DNA of 64,000 bases, from assembly GCA_032622095.1 (NCBI GenBank), contig CP136068.1, positions 52,136,443 to 52,200,442 on the forward strand, given 5' to 3'. Origin of the DNA: Siphonodentalium dalli. Lineage: Eukaryota; Mollusca; Scaphopoda; Gadilida; Siphonodentaliidae. Shown one piece after another: positions 1 to 13,533 of the stretch (within the stretch, counting starts at the first letter, position 1; each line of letters begins with the position of its first letter). The notes under the pieces were generated by a model. It worked only from the letters and a program-made list of their open reading frames with translations. It was not told the DNA's origin and searched no databases. Position numbers and translations under genes: made by a program.

Positions 1-870
1 AAGTATCACCTTCTGTTTTAGTTGGAGCGACTCGTGATAGCATTATATTATCTTCGGTATATATTAGTTGGGGCTACTCGCAATAGCATTACTTTCTGTG
101 TTAGTCGATGCGACTTTGATTTTCTTCAATTTTCGAGTATACAGGCACACCATATGAGGGAAGCAAGCCCTCGGTGACACCACATTCACACTATATGACC
201 ATGGAAATACTATAGATTTATGCAAGAGATGCTGATTTAATAAAAAAAAAAATAGAGCTCGAGGACTGAGACACCAAAGCTCCAGGAATGAGACACCATT
301 TTTTTGGGACAGGGATGCTGATAATATGGAAATATGTTTTTTCCCCCCTGATTTAAGTCAATAAGTAAACCATATGAGGTAAGCAAGCTCTCATGCAGTG
401 ACATCACATGCATGCTATAGTATATGACCATAGTAATAATGGCCCAGATCTGTGCAAAAATACATTAAAAAACATCCTATAAAAAATTACTAGAGTTCCG
501 GGAAGGAGACATCAATTCTTTGGATATATAGGGATGCTGATAATGTGTAATTATGGATTATCATTGTTGAACACATACTCTCAGTTGACTGTTGAGTACT
601 CAGGCTATTTCAAACAGGTTAAAATTAGCCCAATATGCTCATCTTGTGTTGCTATGTGATACACCAGGTCATGCCAATAGTTTATGGGTAGGTTATATAG
701 TAGTCACAATTACGCTTAAGCACAATTAATCACGCTTAAACGTAAATGCCCTATTTGTGCTTAAGCACAATATGTGGTATTTGCGCTTAAGCGCAATTCA
801 TTATTAAATGTGAATTTGGCCTCCCATAGGGAACAGCCTGATCGGGTGACTTGACTGAAAAATCATAACT
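1..870. repeat. Non-coding flank with short degenerate duplications
   Basis: No credible gene. Positions 1-115 hold about 2.5 degenerate copies of a unit with the core GTTGG(A/G)G(C)GACTCG. Positions 150-215 and 366-440 are diverged direct repeats sharing ACCATATGAGG and TATATGACCAT. Positions 711-796 carry CTTAAG-centred palindromes (GTGCTTAAGCAC, GCGCTTAAGCGC). The short open frames here look like chance. Confidence 0.5.
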
Positions 871-871
871 C

Positions 872-1392
872 AACGTTATCGCACCGCGTAATCAAATGGC
901 CTGAGCTGCACCTAAAACGCTAATCTGCGTGCCGGAATTTTTTTACTGCTGCTCTGCGTGCTAAATGTAGAATTTTGTTGTGGACGACGTCATTTTTCAA
1001 GTACCAGTACGCCAGTAAGTATTTGCTTTTATTTTGTCAGTTTATGCGCGTTAGTTAGAGTGATATTAGCGTACTCTTTGTACAGAAGCCTGTGGTTGGA
1101 AGTAATTTGGAAGTGTGTGAAATGTGTCACACAAAATGACAAGATGCCTGTTTTTTCATCATTTTTCATGCCACGACACTCACATTTTCGTTGATTCCGA
1201 AGAAATTTACAGCTATTATCATCTGTTCACAACGAATACCTCTTTCTGAATTGTTTATGTACATCATTTGTTGATATCAGTAAAAATAAGATCGAATTTC
1301 ATCACTTTGGGCGATATTTGTTCTGACAACTGTGTGTGCATATTTGACAACGTCTGATCTGCGATGTTGACAACTCCTTATCCGAGAGTACT
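872..1392. repeat. Left TIR of an older nested transposon
   Basis: This stretch is the diverged reverse complement of 19,971-20,355 followed by 4,983-5,090. Shared landmarks are CACCTAAAACGCTAATCTG, GACGACGTCATTTT, TTGTTGATATCAGTAAA and GTTGACAACTCCTTATC. The right TIR is split in two by the giant palindrome at 5,097-19,964. Exact termini and target duplication were not resolved. Confidence 0.7.
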
Positions 1393-2881
1393 TAAGGAAA
1401 TTGACTTCTTCACGACTTTACGTGTGCAAAACGAACTAGTGGTCAATTAAACTTTCAAAACTGTCCCAGTTTGTGGCAAAATAATAGGGACGTGGCAACG
1501 GGGTCTTTATATTAAGTGCATGGTAGTTTTAAGACCATTCCCATCACCATAACTAATGCGTGAGTGATATGTTTTACAATTTCACTCGGAATGTGAGGTG
1601 TTTTCATATCGAAATTTCTACAGCCCAATCTCTGTATTAATTATATAATTTTCCATCTGCAGTCTGTTCCATTAACCAATAACAAGTAATTACCGTACTA
1701 TCCTTGTACGCCGTACCTATAAGACCATTCCCATCACCATAACTAATGCATGGGTGATTTGTTTCACAATTTCACTCGGAATGCACACTGGTCAATTACT
1801 TACCGATATAATGCAAAGCTAAGTAATTGAACATAACTTGCTAATTATTACAAAACAAGTATTCATCTTTGATGTGATACAGTCTTATTTCGGGATTACT
1901 GTTTCTGCCACATGGGCTTTAAGGCGCTCCACTGCCCACCCCCTCCATGCAACGTATCACTGCCTTATAGACCGTCCCTATATATGTGCTTGCTCTATAC
2001 TTCATGGTAGCTGTATACATGTGTCTCGTGTATACTACAATGTGTGAGGGTGTGTATGAGGGTGTGTGTGGGTGTGTGTGTGTGAGGGTGTGTGTGTGAG
2101 GGTGTGTGTGTGGGGGGGGGGCTGAAATGGTCACTGTCATCCCCGTTCGTTCAGTTGGGTACCCAGCTTTTTAAAACTTTCAGTTGGGTACCCAGCTTTT
2201 ATAAAATTTACAGTTGGGTAATAGGTACCCAGCTTTATGAGCAGTCAATCTGCAGTACATATGTCCTATGCATACAATTCTTCTCCGTTATTATTGTCAA
2301 GCATCGCGACGAATAGACATCATAATTCATATGTAAACAAGAATTCACACATTTACCAGGTTCATTTCGCAATCAACTGAGGGCAATCACTAATTAAATC
2401 AAGCTCTGTGTGAGATTTCATAAAGCTGGGTACCCAAATGTAAATTTTACAAAAGCTGCATGGGTACCCAACTGAAAATAAAAATAAGCTGGGTACCCAA
2501 CTGAACGAAATGGGGTGACAGTGACCATTTCAGCGTAGATACGCCATATAGGTACGGCGTATAACGATAGTGCAGAAATTAATTGTTATTGGTTAATGGA
2601 ACAGACTGCAGATGGAAAATTATATAATTGATACATGTGGAGATTGGGCTGTAGAAATTTCGATATGAATACACCTCCCATTCCGAGTGAAATTGTGAAA
2701 CATATCACCCACGCATTAGTTATGATGATGGGAATGATCTTAAAACTACCATGCACTTAATATAAAGACCGCATTGCCATGTCCCTATTATTTTGCCACA
2801 AACTGGGACAGTTTTGAAATGTAATTGACCATTAGTTCGTTTTGCACACGTAAAGTCGTGAAGAAGTAAATTTCCTTATAG
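1390..2881. mobile_element. Nested non-autonomous TIR element (A)
   Basis: About 340 bp at 1,390-1,730 pairs in inverted orientation with 2,535-2,881; both arms share TTCACGACTTTACGTGTGC and CTGCAGTCTGTTCCATTAAC. A direct partial copy of the arm lies at 1,720-1,790, and a TG/GGTGTG-rich microsatellite at 2,040-2,120. It encodes no protein I recognise. It lies inside the older element of 872-20,355 and itself contains element B. Confidence 0.7.
2121..2534. mobile_element. Nested MITE (B) with GGGTACCC subrepeats
   Basis: The termini GCTGAAATGGTCACTGTCA (2,121) and its reverse complement (ending 2,534) are inverted repeats. Both subterminal regions carry two to three copies of CAGTTGGGTACCCAGCTTT in opposite orientations. 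It is about 410 bp, non-coding, and inserted in element A. Confidence 0.75.
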
Positions 2882-4616
2882 TAGAGACCTTTCGCAAAAC
2901 TCACGTTTACGATTACGGATACGGAAAGGGTACTACGTCACCAACCTTTGTGTACTTTCTAATCGTTCTCGTATTTTACTATCCGTAATAACGTTTACGA
3001 TTTCATGGTTTCTAATAAGCTCAAATAACACCTGAAATTTATTTTCTGCAATATATCACTTTGCTCCGTTCGAGACTGTATGTGTATATCATGTAAACCA
3101 TACAGCTGTATTGAGCTACGACCTCAATATGCTGTTTAGATTGTCAATCACTGTACTCGTCGTCGTGAATAACGAGCTTCCCGCGAAATAAGATCGCTAT
3201 TCACAACGGATAGCCATCGCTGGCTGCGACACAAAACGTTACAGTAAGAGGAGTGCACTATGAAACCAGTCGCCAAAAATACAGTATATATAGTGTGCGA
3301 TGCATGAGGAGTTTTGAGTGATTATTATGGGCAAGATAGTACAAAATATTATAGTGAAATTCAACAATTATTTAATTCAACAACCTCAGAATGCCTCAGG
3401 AGAGCCTAAATAATGGCATAACCCTATTAATGAATAGTGAAAGATTTTGTGTTCTCTTCCCCTTTCCCGAATTGAATAGTTCATTCAATTTAATAATATT
3501 CGGGGTAGAAGTTGGGTTTTATATCTCTCTCGTAGAGTCTGTAACGCAGGGCATTTCAAAATTACATGGAACTCATAACCGAGTACTAAGTTACATAAAG
3601 TACTCTTTCTATCTAAGTAATCTGAACCTATACCCTAGATCCCGATTCAACTGGTAAGTAGTGATTTCTGTTCCTGAACCGTAACTAAAAGAATATTTGG
3701 CACACCCACCGACATCACAATATATATCAGCAGTCTCTGTCATGTTTGCTCTTTGGATTTATTTTTAATTTAAAAAACACGCACAAATGCGGCATTTAAA
3801 GGTACTCAATCCGATTAGATGTCCCCATATCATCAGATTCCAACAATTTTTTTTTTAAATGCCGCTTCTGTTATCAGAATCGAGTAATTGCTCAAAATTA
3901 ATGCTAACCACAGTCAACTATATCATAAAATTGCCCAGAACCTGTTATTTATCAACATTTTGTTCAACGAAATTTTGCCGGTTTGTCAAATATCTGACAA
4001 AAAAGCAACTTGATGCACATCGCTTCTACCGTGTCGACTTTGTTTCGATTTGGTAGTAACAAATCAGAAGTGATGCACATCAGCGACGAGCTCACCAACC
4101 TTAAGTCAGATTTCCTAAACCCAAAGAGGTGAAGCCGAAATCGCATTGAAATCAAATCGCGGACTTGAAGGGGCTTGAACGATGGCGTCGTGGTTGATGT
4201 GAGGTCCAAATTCAGGAACCCCTCTTCCCCATCAGCATAACGTCTATCTGGTCACCCATGCTAACAACGAACTGAATTTCCACCACATATGACCTGGCAT
4301 TTATACCTGTATTGCCACAATATATCACGAGAATCCCGGGTCGTACGTTGTGACTGGTCGAATTATTGACAAAATTAACATGTCATGATTATCGCATTGT
4401 TGCATATGAGACGATAAGTGAAGTATTAAGGGACTGTATACCAAACACACGCTTTTTGGTTGTAAAGGTAGTACGAAATAATGATCGTACGTGTTCGTCA
4501 AAACTCTTACGCGTAATCGTTTTGCGAAAGGACTTTTTGGCCATACGGATAGACTTACGACTACGAATAGCTATCCGTATTCGTAATCGTAAACGTGAGG
4601 ATGCGAAAGGTCTCTA
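2882..4616. mobile_element. Nested TIR element (C)
   Basis: Inverted ends of about 110 bp. The left begins TAGAGACCTTTCGCA and continues CTCACGTTTACGATTACG; the reverse complement closes the element at 4,616. The interior (about 1.5 kb) includes a solo end of the AAGGTACTCAATCCGA MITE family at 3,798-3,820. Short open frames at 3,391-4,209 show no recognisable domain. Confidence 0.65.
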
Positions 4617-4618
4617 TT

Positions 4619-4981
4619 GTACCTTCAGACGACCACGATACAATCGTAAGTGGAGGAATCGGGCCCGACGAGATCGTGGATAGGTTGAACCCACGATTGC
4701 GATGTCGAGGTACGTTATGATATCGTAGGTTGTTCCTAAAGCATGTGATTGACTACCCTACGATCATTTTCAGCTACGATTTTGACGTACACACGGCTGC
4801 GATTACGTCGCAAGTGGAGGTATACAAGGATACGCCACGATTTCGCATCTAAAATCAAACAGTGTCTTATATTATTTTATGACCTACGAGTTTGACGTGC
4901 GCATGCGCAGTCCAGCTATCTGTTACTTCCTACGACGGAACTCTTTCCACTTACGATTGTATCGTGGTCGTCTGAAGGTAC
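4619..4981. mobile_element. Small TIR element (D) rich in TACGAT
   Basis: The ends GTACCTTCAGACGACCACGA (4,619) and its reverse complement (to 4,981) form TIRs of about 40 bp that continue into TACAATCGTAAGTGGA. The interior is unusually dense in ACGAT/ATCGT words. It abuts element C on the left and the right-arm fragment of the older element (4,983-5,090) on the right. Confidence 0.65.
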
Positions 4982-4982
4982 A

Positions 4983-5090
4983 CTTACTCTCGGATAAGGA
5001 GTTGTCAACATCGCAGATCAGACGTTATCAAATATGCAAACACAGTTGTCAGAACAAATATCGCCCATGCAAAGTGATGAAATTCGATCT
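4983..5090. repeat. Split fragment of the older element's right TIR
   Basis: Reverse complement of about 1,285-1,392, including CTCGGATAAGGAGTTGTCAAC. Its continuation resumes at 19,971, beyond the giant palindrome, so the palindrome inserted into this TIR. Confidence 0.7.
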
Positions 5091-5096
5091 TACGTT
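5091..5096. repeat. Target-site duplication TACGTT, left copy
   Basis: TACGTT immediately precedes the terminus AGTAGTATTAAG. The same six bases follow the mirrored terminus at 19,965-19,970. A 6-bp duplication is the length typical of Polintons. Confidence 0.7.
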
Positions 5097-5149
5097 AGTA
5101 GTATTAAGTAGAGGGAATATTGATATATATATCACTGAGCATTAGGGCG

Positions 5150-5625
5150 TGGTCCCCACCCCCACGGGATTTCATAAATACTAATTAACGAATGTTAAAC
5201 GATACATTACCGACTAATTTATATAGGTGTAGTCGTCGTATGATAATCCCCACCCCCCACGGGATTTCGTAAATAGTATTTAACGAATGTAAACGTTACA
5301 ATACCGACTAATTTATATAGGTGTAGTCGTCGTCTGATAATCCCCACCCCCCACGGGATTTCGTAAATAGTATTTAACGAATGTAAACGTTACAATACCG
5401 ACTAATTTATATAGGTGTAGTCGTCGTATGATAATCCCCACCCCCCACGGGATTTCGTAAATAGTATTTAACGAATGTAAACGTTACAATACCGACTAAT
5501 TTATATAGGTGTAGTCGTCGTCTGATAATCCCCACCCCCCACGGGATTTCGTAAATAGTATTTAACGAATGTAAACGTTACAATAACGACTAATTTATAT
5601 AAGTGTATCAAAAATGAGCTGTTTT
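5150..5625. repeat. Subterminal 94-95-bp tandem array, left arm
   Basis: Five units. The word GGGATTTC recurs at about 5,166, 5,261, 5,355, 5,449 and 5,543. Units alternate between CGTCGTATG and CGTCGTCTG, suggesting duplication in pairs (about 188 bp). The mirror array lies at 19,440-19,915. Confidence 0.85.
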
Positions 5626-5869
5626 ACAAGGCAGATCTTATAGTCATACTGAATAGTAACTACTTTAAAAGCACATCCAAGCTACAATACGACCTATTTT
5701 ATGTTAGGTAATGATGTATGGTTATTTCAGATGGTATAGTAAAGCAAACTATTTATAGGCAGATGATATATTCAGGCTAACTACTAACTATTTGAAGGAT
5801 TAGTACGCACGATTGAATACATGTATTATTGTGATGTTAGGTTAGTAAAATAATAGTCCTAAATGAGAT

Positions 5870-8620
5870 GAATTATTCGCTAGTGAATAACCTCGTGCAT
5901 GTAAAAAACCACAAGGCTAAAACACATGGAATATTTGTTAGTGTCGGAACTTTGTCTTCTTTATTGTAGATTTGTAGGTAACACTATTCGATCTCATAAA
6001 ACTCGATATTACAGAGTCTCGTAGAAAACGAAATGTGGAACCCTTCACACTTTAGTTCCTTTAAGAATATTAATTATAAATAAATCTTAGTATACAAACA
6101 GATATCAAAAAACATAATCAAATCAATCTTTTTTAAAGATATGGACACTCTGATCTACCCGTCGAAATATCTTCTGGCAAAAATGTATCAATATTTAAAG
6201 TCAGACTAACTATTTCTAGGTTGGTGTTTAAATACCTCTTCTAGGCTATACTCAAACAAACAATTTCTAGGTTATTCAAACATTTCCAAAAATATACTGA
6301 GTAAATCTACAAATATTAATTGGAATATAAAGAACAGAGTTAGCTCCCCTGTGAATTGTAACAGTATTAAAATTAATCATTATTTAAAGTCAAACTATTT
6401 ATTTATAAGTTGGTCATAAAATTACTAGATCTAGGCTATGGGATATACTCAGGCAAACTATTTTTAGGTTAATCAAAAATATCAGAGTTGTAAACTAAAT
6501 CTACAAATATTAATTGGAATATAAAGAACAGAGTTAGCTCCCCTGTGCATTTGAATAATCTGTTTTATTAAGTTCAATATAGATGTTAAACGATTGATAT
6601 ATGTTAATGAATGATACAGTGATATATTCGTTAGCGAATAAACCTATGCATGTAAAACCACAGGTCTAAACACATTGAACTTTTTTAGGAACGTTCTTCT
6701 GTAGATTAGTAGGCAACACATTTCAAAAACACCATTTCATAGTGATAGAAATCGAAATGTATAACCATTATCGGTTCCTTTAAACATTATGAATGATGGA
6801 AATATATTCAAATCAATCAACTTATGTTGGAATATATAAAAATATGTGTATCAAGCATGTTAAATTGTGAATAATTAGTTATTTATATCACACCAACGTT
6901 AATTCATAATCTATAGTATTTTAGGAAAGAAAACTGGAACAAATAGTAACTATTTTCGGTTTATATCAAGACAACGTATTTCAATTCCAACACAAATTCA
7001 ATATTTCAGAAAAATAAAAAAAATCTATCTTTTAATGAAATATTTAAAAGCACGATAAACCAATTAAAACAACTTTTCGTCAACAAAAAATTGAAGTTAT
7101 ATGTTATAATGCGTCAAAAATAAATCAAAATCCTTAATCAAATATCTCAATTTAAAGCTGAATTTTTAAAAAACAATTTCAATGTTAACTTTATCTGTTT
7201 CACTCGCAAGCATCAAAAGTCCCTTTTTATTACCACAATAATTGTAAAAGACAATAAAAGTTTTGTCTTTAATCAAAAAATGTAAAAATATTATAAACTT
7301 AGGAAAACACTAATGTTTTCGTCAACAAAATTCAAGCACAAACTTTATATGTCAATAAAATAATATGAAAATTCAATAAAACTTTAATCAATTTATTGCT
7401 AAAATTTTGAAAAAATGTTGACTGTTGACGCAATCAACTGATATTCCAAATGTTTTTACTCTGCCTCAATTTTACCTATGCGAATGTATCTGTTTATATA
7501 AGGAAAATTCATTCTATCTTTAGTCCCAACAAATGATGTCATTCGAGCCATCTTTCTTTAAGTCGAATAATCTACCAACTTATAGCACTAAACATGATGA
7601 GGTCTTCGTCGAGAATTCATGTCCGACTCTGTTTAACATAACAAGACTTACTTACTCATCAAAGAACAGATAATCCATCGAAGTATAATACTGTCTCAAT
7701 TTTACCTATCCGAATGTATCTGTTTATATAAAAATTTATTCATTCTATCTTTAGGTCCCATCAAAATGATGTCATACGACCCAAGTCGAATAATCTAATA
7801 TCATTCGTCGAGAATTCATGTCGAGCTCTGTTTATATACAGTAACACATTAATTTACTCAAGCTATCTATACTCCCAAACAAATCAGTCGAGCTATCTTG
7901 TTAAATGTTCTCGTATGCCTATCATAATGTACCCTCCCATTTTATCCGACCACATGAATAATATAATTCATGTCGACATATATCTGTACAAGGCGACTAA
8001 TTTATTCAACTTGGCTACCTAGCTTGGCTCATATTTCAAAGAACGCATTCGTTAACGACCCGTCCTTACAAAACCAGTAATATAAAATACACCTGTCAGG
8101 TCGCTTATTTGAAGATCAACTTACCTTACGGTAAACATTCCAAACATTCCAATTATAATATATAAGCCAGGTAAATGGCCTATAAAGTCACGGATTTAAA
8201 ACACCTGGTGAGTTTAGTTAAATTATGTTTTCAGATAACTTTAAATTAATTCATATCTTATTCAACCTATGTTCTGTGTAATTTAAAACGATTGTATATT
8301 TTTGTTTGTATATTTATCGGAGCAAAACATATACATGATTTTTAAAGTACTTGTCTTAAAGTGACAATAAGAATTATGTATTATTAGGATACAGTATACT
8401 TTGTTCAAACCAGATGTCTTAAATTGGCAATAAGTTTTATTTTATCCATCTATTTATAAACAAGATGTCTTAAAGGGGCACTAAGATTTCATTTTATAAT
8501 TTCAATACCAAAAGTGTTTCAACATCACAGCAAAACAAAAATTGTAATAATTTTACCTCAGAATTGTTAATAAATAGGTCTTCTTCACATCATAATTCTT
8601 AAAAGGGCGCTAATAATTTA
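5870..8620. repeat. Left arm interior: stacked diverged tandem duplications
   Basis: Direct repeats at several scales. 5,870-6,080 resembles 6,610-6,790 (about 740 bp apart, sharing GCATGTAAAA and CACAGGTCTAAACACA-like words). 6,305-6,354 repeats at 6,489-6,546 (GAACAGAGTTAGCTCCCCTG). 7,445-7,560 repeats at 7,690-7,790. Four units with the core GTCTTAAAG..GCAATAAG run through 8,350-8,620. No protein-coding gene is visible. The mirror copy occupies about 16,430-19,190. Confidence 0.6.
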
Positions 8621-9040
8621 ACTTAAATATGGTTGAAAATTTATCGTTAAAGAGCGTGTATTATCTGTTTGTATGCAACTCTTAATTATCAAAAACGGAT
8701 ACTGTTACACTATTACACACAAATTTTTAGATAGTATATTACAGTATCCAAATTAACATTGTTACAATTCAGATTCTACGGAAAGTTATCTTTAAACATG
8801 CAAATAAAAACAATAATCATAGTTTTACAATTGTTTTTTTTATGTAAAATTTTATTTGTCTACACGTTGTGGCTAAGCATATCATAACAGTATATTTACA
8901 TTTATCTAGCAAATGCGCTCTAATTTCTACAAATTAACATTCCAATTCATAAATTGTTTTTTTTTTGAAAAAAAAATACTGTAACAGTTTTGTTTACATA
9001 CTAACTCGTATAGTTTAATAAATAAAGATAACACTTACCT

Positions 9041-9176
9041 GATTACGGCAAATAATTCTCCCTTAATCATAATGGCAACACGATTTGGAAAAACAAATGC
9101 TGATGAATCCGTACGCAATTTAGCATCAGATGTAAACATGCTCGGACAGAAACAATTCCCGGTCGTTCGTTTTTAA
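9041..9176. other. Candidate coding island in left arm (either strand)
   Basis: This patch is less AT-rich than its surroundings. On the + strand it holds a 34-codon ATG frame (9,072-9,176). On the - strand, equivalent to 15,911-16,013 in the right arm, an ATG frame of about 34 codons beginning MFTSDAKL runs into a perfect splice donor, CAG|GTAAGT. It could be a first exon or a relic. No family recognised and no confident second exon found. Confidence 0.3.
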
Positions 9177-9789
9177 ACTTACAATTGATGCAGGGTGAAG
9201 TGTCAAGCGTTAAGTTTCAATAAGCAGTGAATGGCCATTATATATCTGATTAATTTACCTTTGTATACAGCATAACGCCCGTGTTGGCATCTGCACGCAC
9301 GCTTAAAACTCATTAGTCATTGAAATTTGAAAATTTAGAATAATTATTTATCGCGCATTCATCGTACAGATTTATACGATGAAAGCAAATATAAACTGCG
9401 TATGTGCACACGACTAATATGTACTTTCGATGCTATGCCTATAAATAGTATGCAATTATCTCGCAGAATCAATCAAACAATAATATTAAGCTAATTCTGT
9501 TAGTTACACCATTGCATCTGAAATTGCTCGATGTCGTTAGACTATAGGTTAATGTGTGTTTTATATGCATGTTCCCGTTCAATATCTGCACATTTTTAAA
9601 TCGTCACGGAAATCTACCTACTAACATATTTGAACGCACATTATAATTTGGATAGTTAAATCATACATCTTATCACTGGAAAAATATGAATATATGCTCT
9701 AAATCTGTTGGCAGGGCTATTTCAATATACAACATCATATGTATTCAATGTTTCTAATATATAAATTATACCCCAAATTATCATACAAA

Positions 9790-11519
9790 AAATATGTTTT
9801 CAAGATGGCATCCAATATGGCTATTCAGAAATGTGAGCTTCAAAATATATCCTGATAAAATGTACACATTTACTGTGATCATATATCGTACAACTGGATG
9901 TATTAACGTTTATAGCGTAATACCTATGCTATCTCCATTACAAAAGATGGCTGCCGAAATGGCCATCGTTTACTTCAAGATACAGGGCTTAAAAATGTAT
10001 TGCATTTTTACAAAGGCTCATATGCATCATTTAGGTTTGTAGTTTGTATAGTATATGCTAAATTATCATACAATTTGTCATCACAAAAAAAAAACAATAT
10101 ATATTTTCAAGATGGCGTCCAATATGGCTATTCAGAAATGTCAGCTTCAAAATATATCTTGATAAAATGTACACATTTGCTGTGATCATATATCGTACAA
10201 CTGGATGTATTAACGTTTATAGCGTAATACCTATGCTATCTCCATTACAAAAGATGGCTGCCGAAATGGCCATCGTTTACTTCAAGATACAGGGCTTAAA
10301 AATGTATTGCATTTTTACAAAGGCTCATATGCATCATTTAGGTTTGTAGTTTGTATAGTATATGCTAAATTATCATACAATTTGTCATAAAAAAAAACAA
10401 TATATATTTTCAAGATGGCGTCCAATATGGCTATTCGGAAATGTGAGCTTCAAAATATATCTTGATAAAATGTACACATTTGCTGTGATCATATATCGTA
10501 CAACTGGATGTATTATCGTTTATAGCGTAATACCTATGCTATCTCCATTACAAAAGATGGCTGAAGAAATGGCCATCGTTTACTTCAAGATACAGGGCTT
10601 AAAAATGTATTGCATTTTTACAAAGGCTCATATGCATCATTTAGGTTTGTAGTTTGTATAGTATATGCCAAATTATCATACAATTTGTCATCACAAAAAA
10701 AAAACAATATATATTTTCAAGATGGCGTCCAATATGGCTATTCAGAAATGTCAGCTTCAAAATATATCTTGATAAAATGTACACATTTGCTGTGATCATA
10801 TATCGTACAACTGGATGTATTAACGTTTATAGCGTAATACCTATGCTATCTCCATTACAAAAGATGGCTGCCGAAATGGCCATCGTTTACTTCAAGATAC
10901 AGGGCTTAAAAATGTATTGCATTTTTACAAAGGCTCATATGCATCATTTAGGTTTGTAGTTTGTATAGTATATGCTAAATTATCATACAATTTGTCATAA
11001 AAAAAAAAATATATATATTTTCAAGATGGCGTCCAATATGGCTATTCGGAAATGTCAGCTTCAAAATATATCTTGATAAAATGTACACATTTGCTGTGAT
11101 CATATATCGTACAACTGGATGTATTATCGTTTATAGCGTAATACCTATGCTATCTCCATTACAAAAGATGGGTGCCGAAATGGCCATCGTTTACTTCAAG
11201 ATACAGGGCTTAAAAATGTATTGCATTTTTACAAAGGCTCATATGCATCATTTAGGTTTGTAGTTTGTATAGTATATGCCAAATTATCATACAATTTGTC
11301 ATCACAAAAAAAAAACAATATATATTTTCAAGATGGCGTCCAATATGGCTATTCAGAAATGTCAGCTTCAAAATATATCTTGATAAAATGTACACATTTG
11401 CTGTGATCATATATCGTACAACTGGATGTATTAGCGTTTATAGCGTAATACCTATGCTATCTCCATTACAAAAGATGGCTTCCAAAATGGCCACCTTTAC
11501 TCTAAAATACAGAGCTTAA
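9790..11519. repeat. 305-bp tandem array (six units), left arm
   Basis: CAAGATGGC recurs at about 9,801, 10,108, 10,411, 10,718, 11,022 and 11,329. Spacings of 307, 303, 307, 304 and 307 bp show a two-unit higher-order period of about 610 bp. Each unit holds CAAGATGGCGTCCAATATGG and, about 150 bp on, AAGATGGCTGCCGAAATGG. The units give repeated 60-100-codon open frames, which I treat as by-products. A diverged seventh copy lies at 12,118-12,300. The mirror array is at 13,534-15,265. Confidence 0.9.
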
Positions 11520-13533
11520 AATTACATGCATAATTTAGAAAGTTGATTTTGATTAGTTATACTACTTATTTCTTCAAAGAGTTAATATTTCCTTATTCTT
11601 ATCACAGTTTTAAAAACAATCAACAAAAATCTTCATTGTGTATCATATAATGAGTTCTTGGTAGGCTATCTCATTGTACAACATATACGTATTTATATTT
11701 GTTTGTAATATCCAATGGAGTATTTCGTAAATAAAGTTGTCAAATGCTATAATATAATATAAACTCTCAATATCAAAGTATTAAACAAACGAAAAAATAG
11801 TCACAGAGCCGTCCCATGGGGTAGAATCCCTCTAATACATATCTCATACACAATATTACTTTGTTTTAAACCGAGTTGTGTGGAACATCGACATTTTAAT
11901 ATCATTTTAATCAACCGTTCTAGAACAAATTACTTACACAATCTTTTCTTAAAAGCTGTTAAAAAAAATTGTCTACCTAATTCACAATTATTTTTTTGCT
12001 AGGTTCGTAGTATTATCATATGGAGCGTAGGTTCGAAAACGAAATTAGTAAGAATGCTTTTTTTTTGGTAGTGGGAATGTGTCAGGGGTAAATTCTGCTA
12101 TAATTCACTTAATGCTATGTTTTCAAGATGACGTCCAATATGGCAACTGAGAACTGTGAGCTTCAAAATATATCTGATAAATTGTATGCCTTAGTTAATA
12201 TGATCACATAGTTATGCGCTTGGCTGTCTTCGCGTTGATAACGTATTAGCAACGCTGACGCCATTATAAAATGGCAAACATTTACTTCAAAATATACAGC
12301 TTCAGAGAAATGTTCGGTATTTTACAAAATAAGACCGAGTGATATTTTGTCTTTCTTCTCGAAATGTATGAACAAAACAAGAGATGATATACATTACAAA
12401 CAACTGAAATGTAGTCAGTTGACGACCACTATACACAAAAATAAATTTGATTACTGCCAACACAGTGTCAGAATTGAAAAATAAATAGTAAATGTGTATC
12501 ATAAACACTATAATATCGCATTGAATATTCAATGCGATATTATAGTGTTTATGATACACATTTACTATTTATTTTTCAATTCTGACACTGTGTTGGCAGT
12601 AATCAAATTTATTTTTGTGTATAGTGGTCGTCAACTGACTACATTTCAGTTGTTTGTAATGTATATCATCTCTTGTTTTGTTCATACATTTCGAGAAGAA
12701 AGACAAAATATCACTCGGTCTTATTTTGTAAAATACCGAACATTTCTCTGAAGCTGTATATTTTGAAGTAAATGTTTGCCATTTTATAATGGCGTCAGCG
12801 TTGCTAATACGTTATCAACGCGAAGACAGCCAAGCGCATAATTATGTGATCATATTAACTAAGGCATACAATTTATCAGATATATTTTGAAGCTCACAGT
12901 TCTCAGTTGCCATATTGGACGTCATCTTGAAAACATAGCATTAAGTGAATTATAGCAGAATTTACCCCTGACACATTCCCACTACCAAAAAAAAAGCATT
13001 CTTACTAATTTCGTTTTCGAACCTACGCTCCATATGATAATACTACGAACCTAGCAAAAAAATAATTGTGAATTAGGTAGACAATTTTTTTTAACAGCTT
13101 TTAAGAAAAGATTGTGTAAGTAATTTGTTCTAGAACGGTTGATTAAAATGATATTAAAATGTCGATGTTCCACACAACTCGGTTTAAAACAAAGTAATAT
13201 TGTGTATGAGATATGTATTAGAGGGATTCTACCCCATGGGACGGCTCTGTGACTATTTTTTCGTTTGTTTAATACTTTGATATTGAGAGTTTATATTATA
13301 TTATAGCATTTGACAACTTTATTTACGAAATACTCCATTGGATATTACAAACAAATATAAATACGTATATGTTGTACAATGAGATAGCCTACCAAGAACT
13401 CATTATATGATACACAATGAAGATTTTTGTTGATTGTTTTTAAAACTGTGATAAGAATAAGGAAATATTAACTCTTTGAAGAAATAAGTAGTATAACTAA
13501 TCAAAATCAACTTTCTAAATTATGCATGTAATT

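Noticed and set aside
12302-12751. Identical 85-codon frames on both strands across the palindrome centre
   Set aside because: Symmetry of the palindrome forces the same frame on each strand; composition is hydrophobic AT-rich noise.
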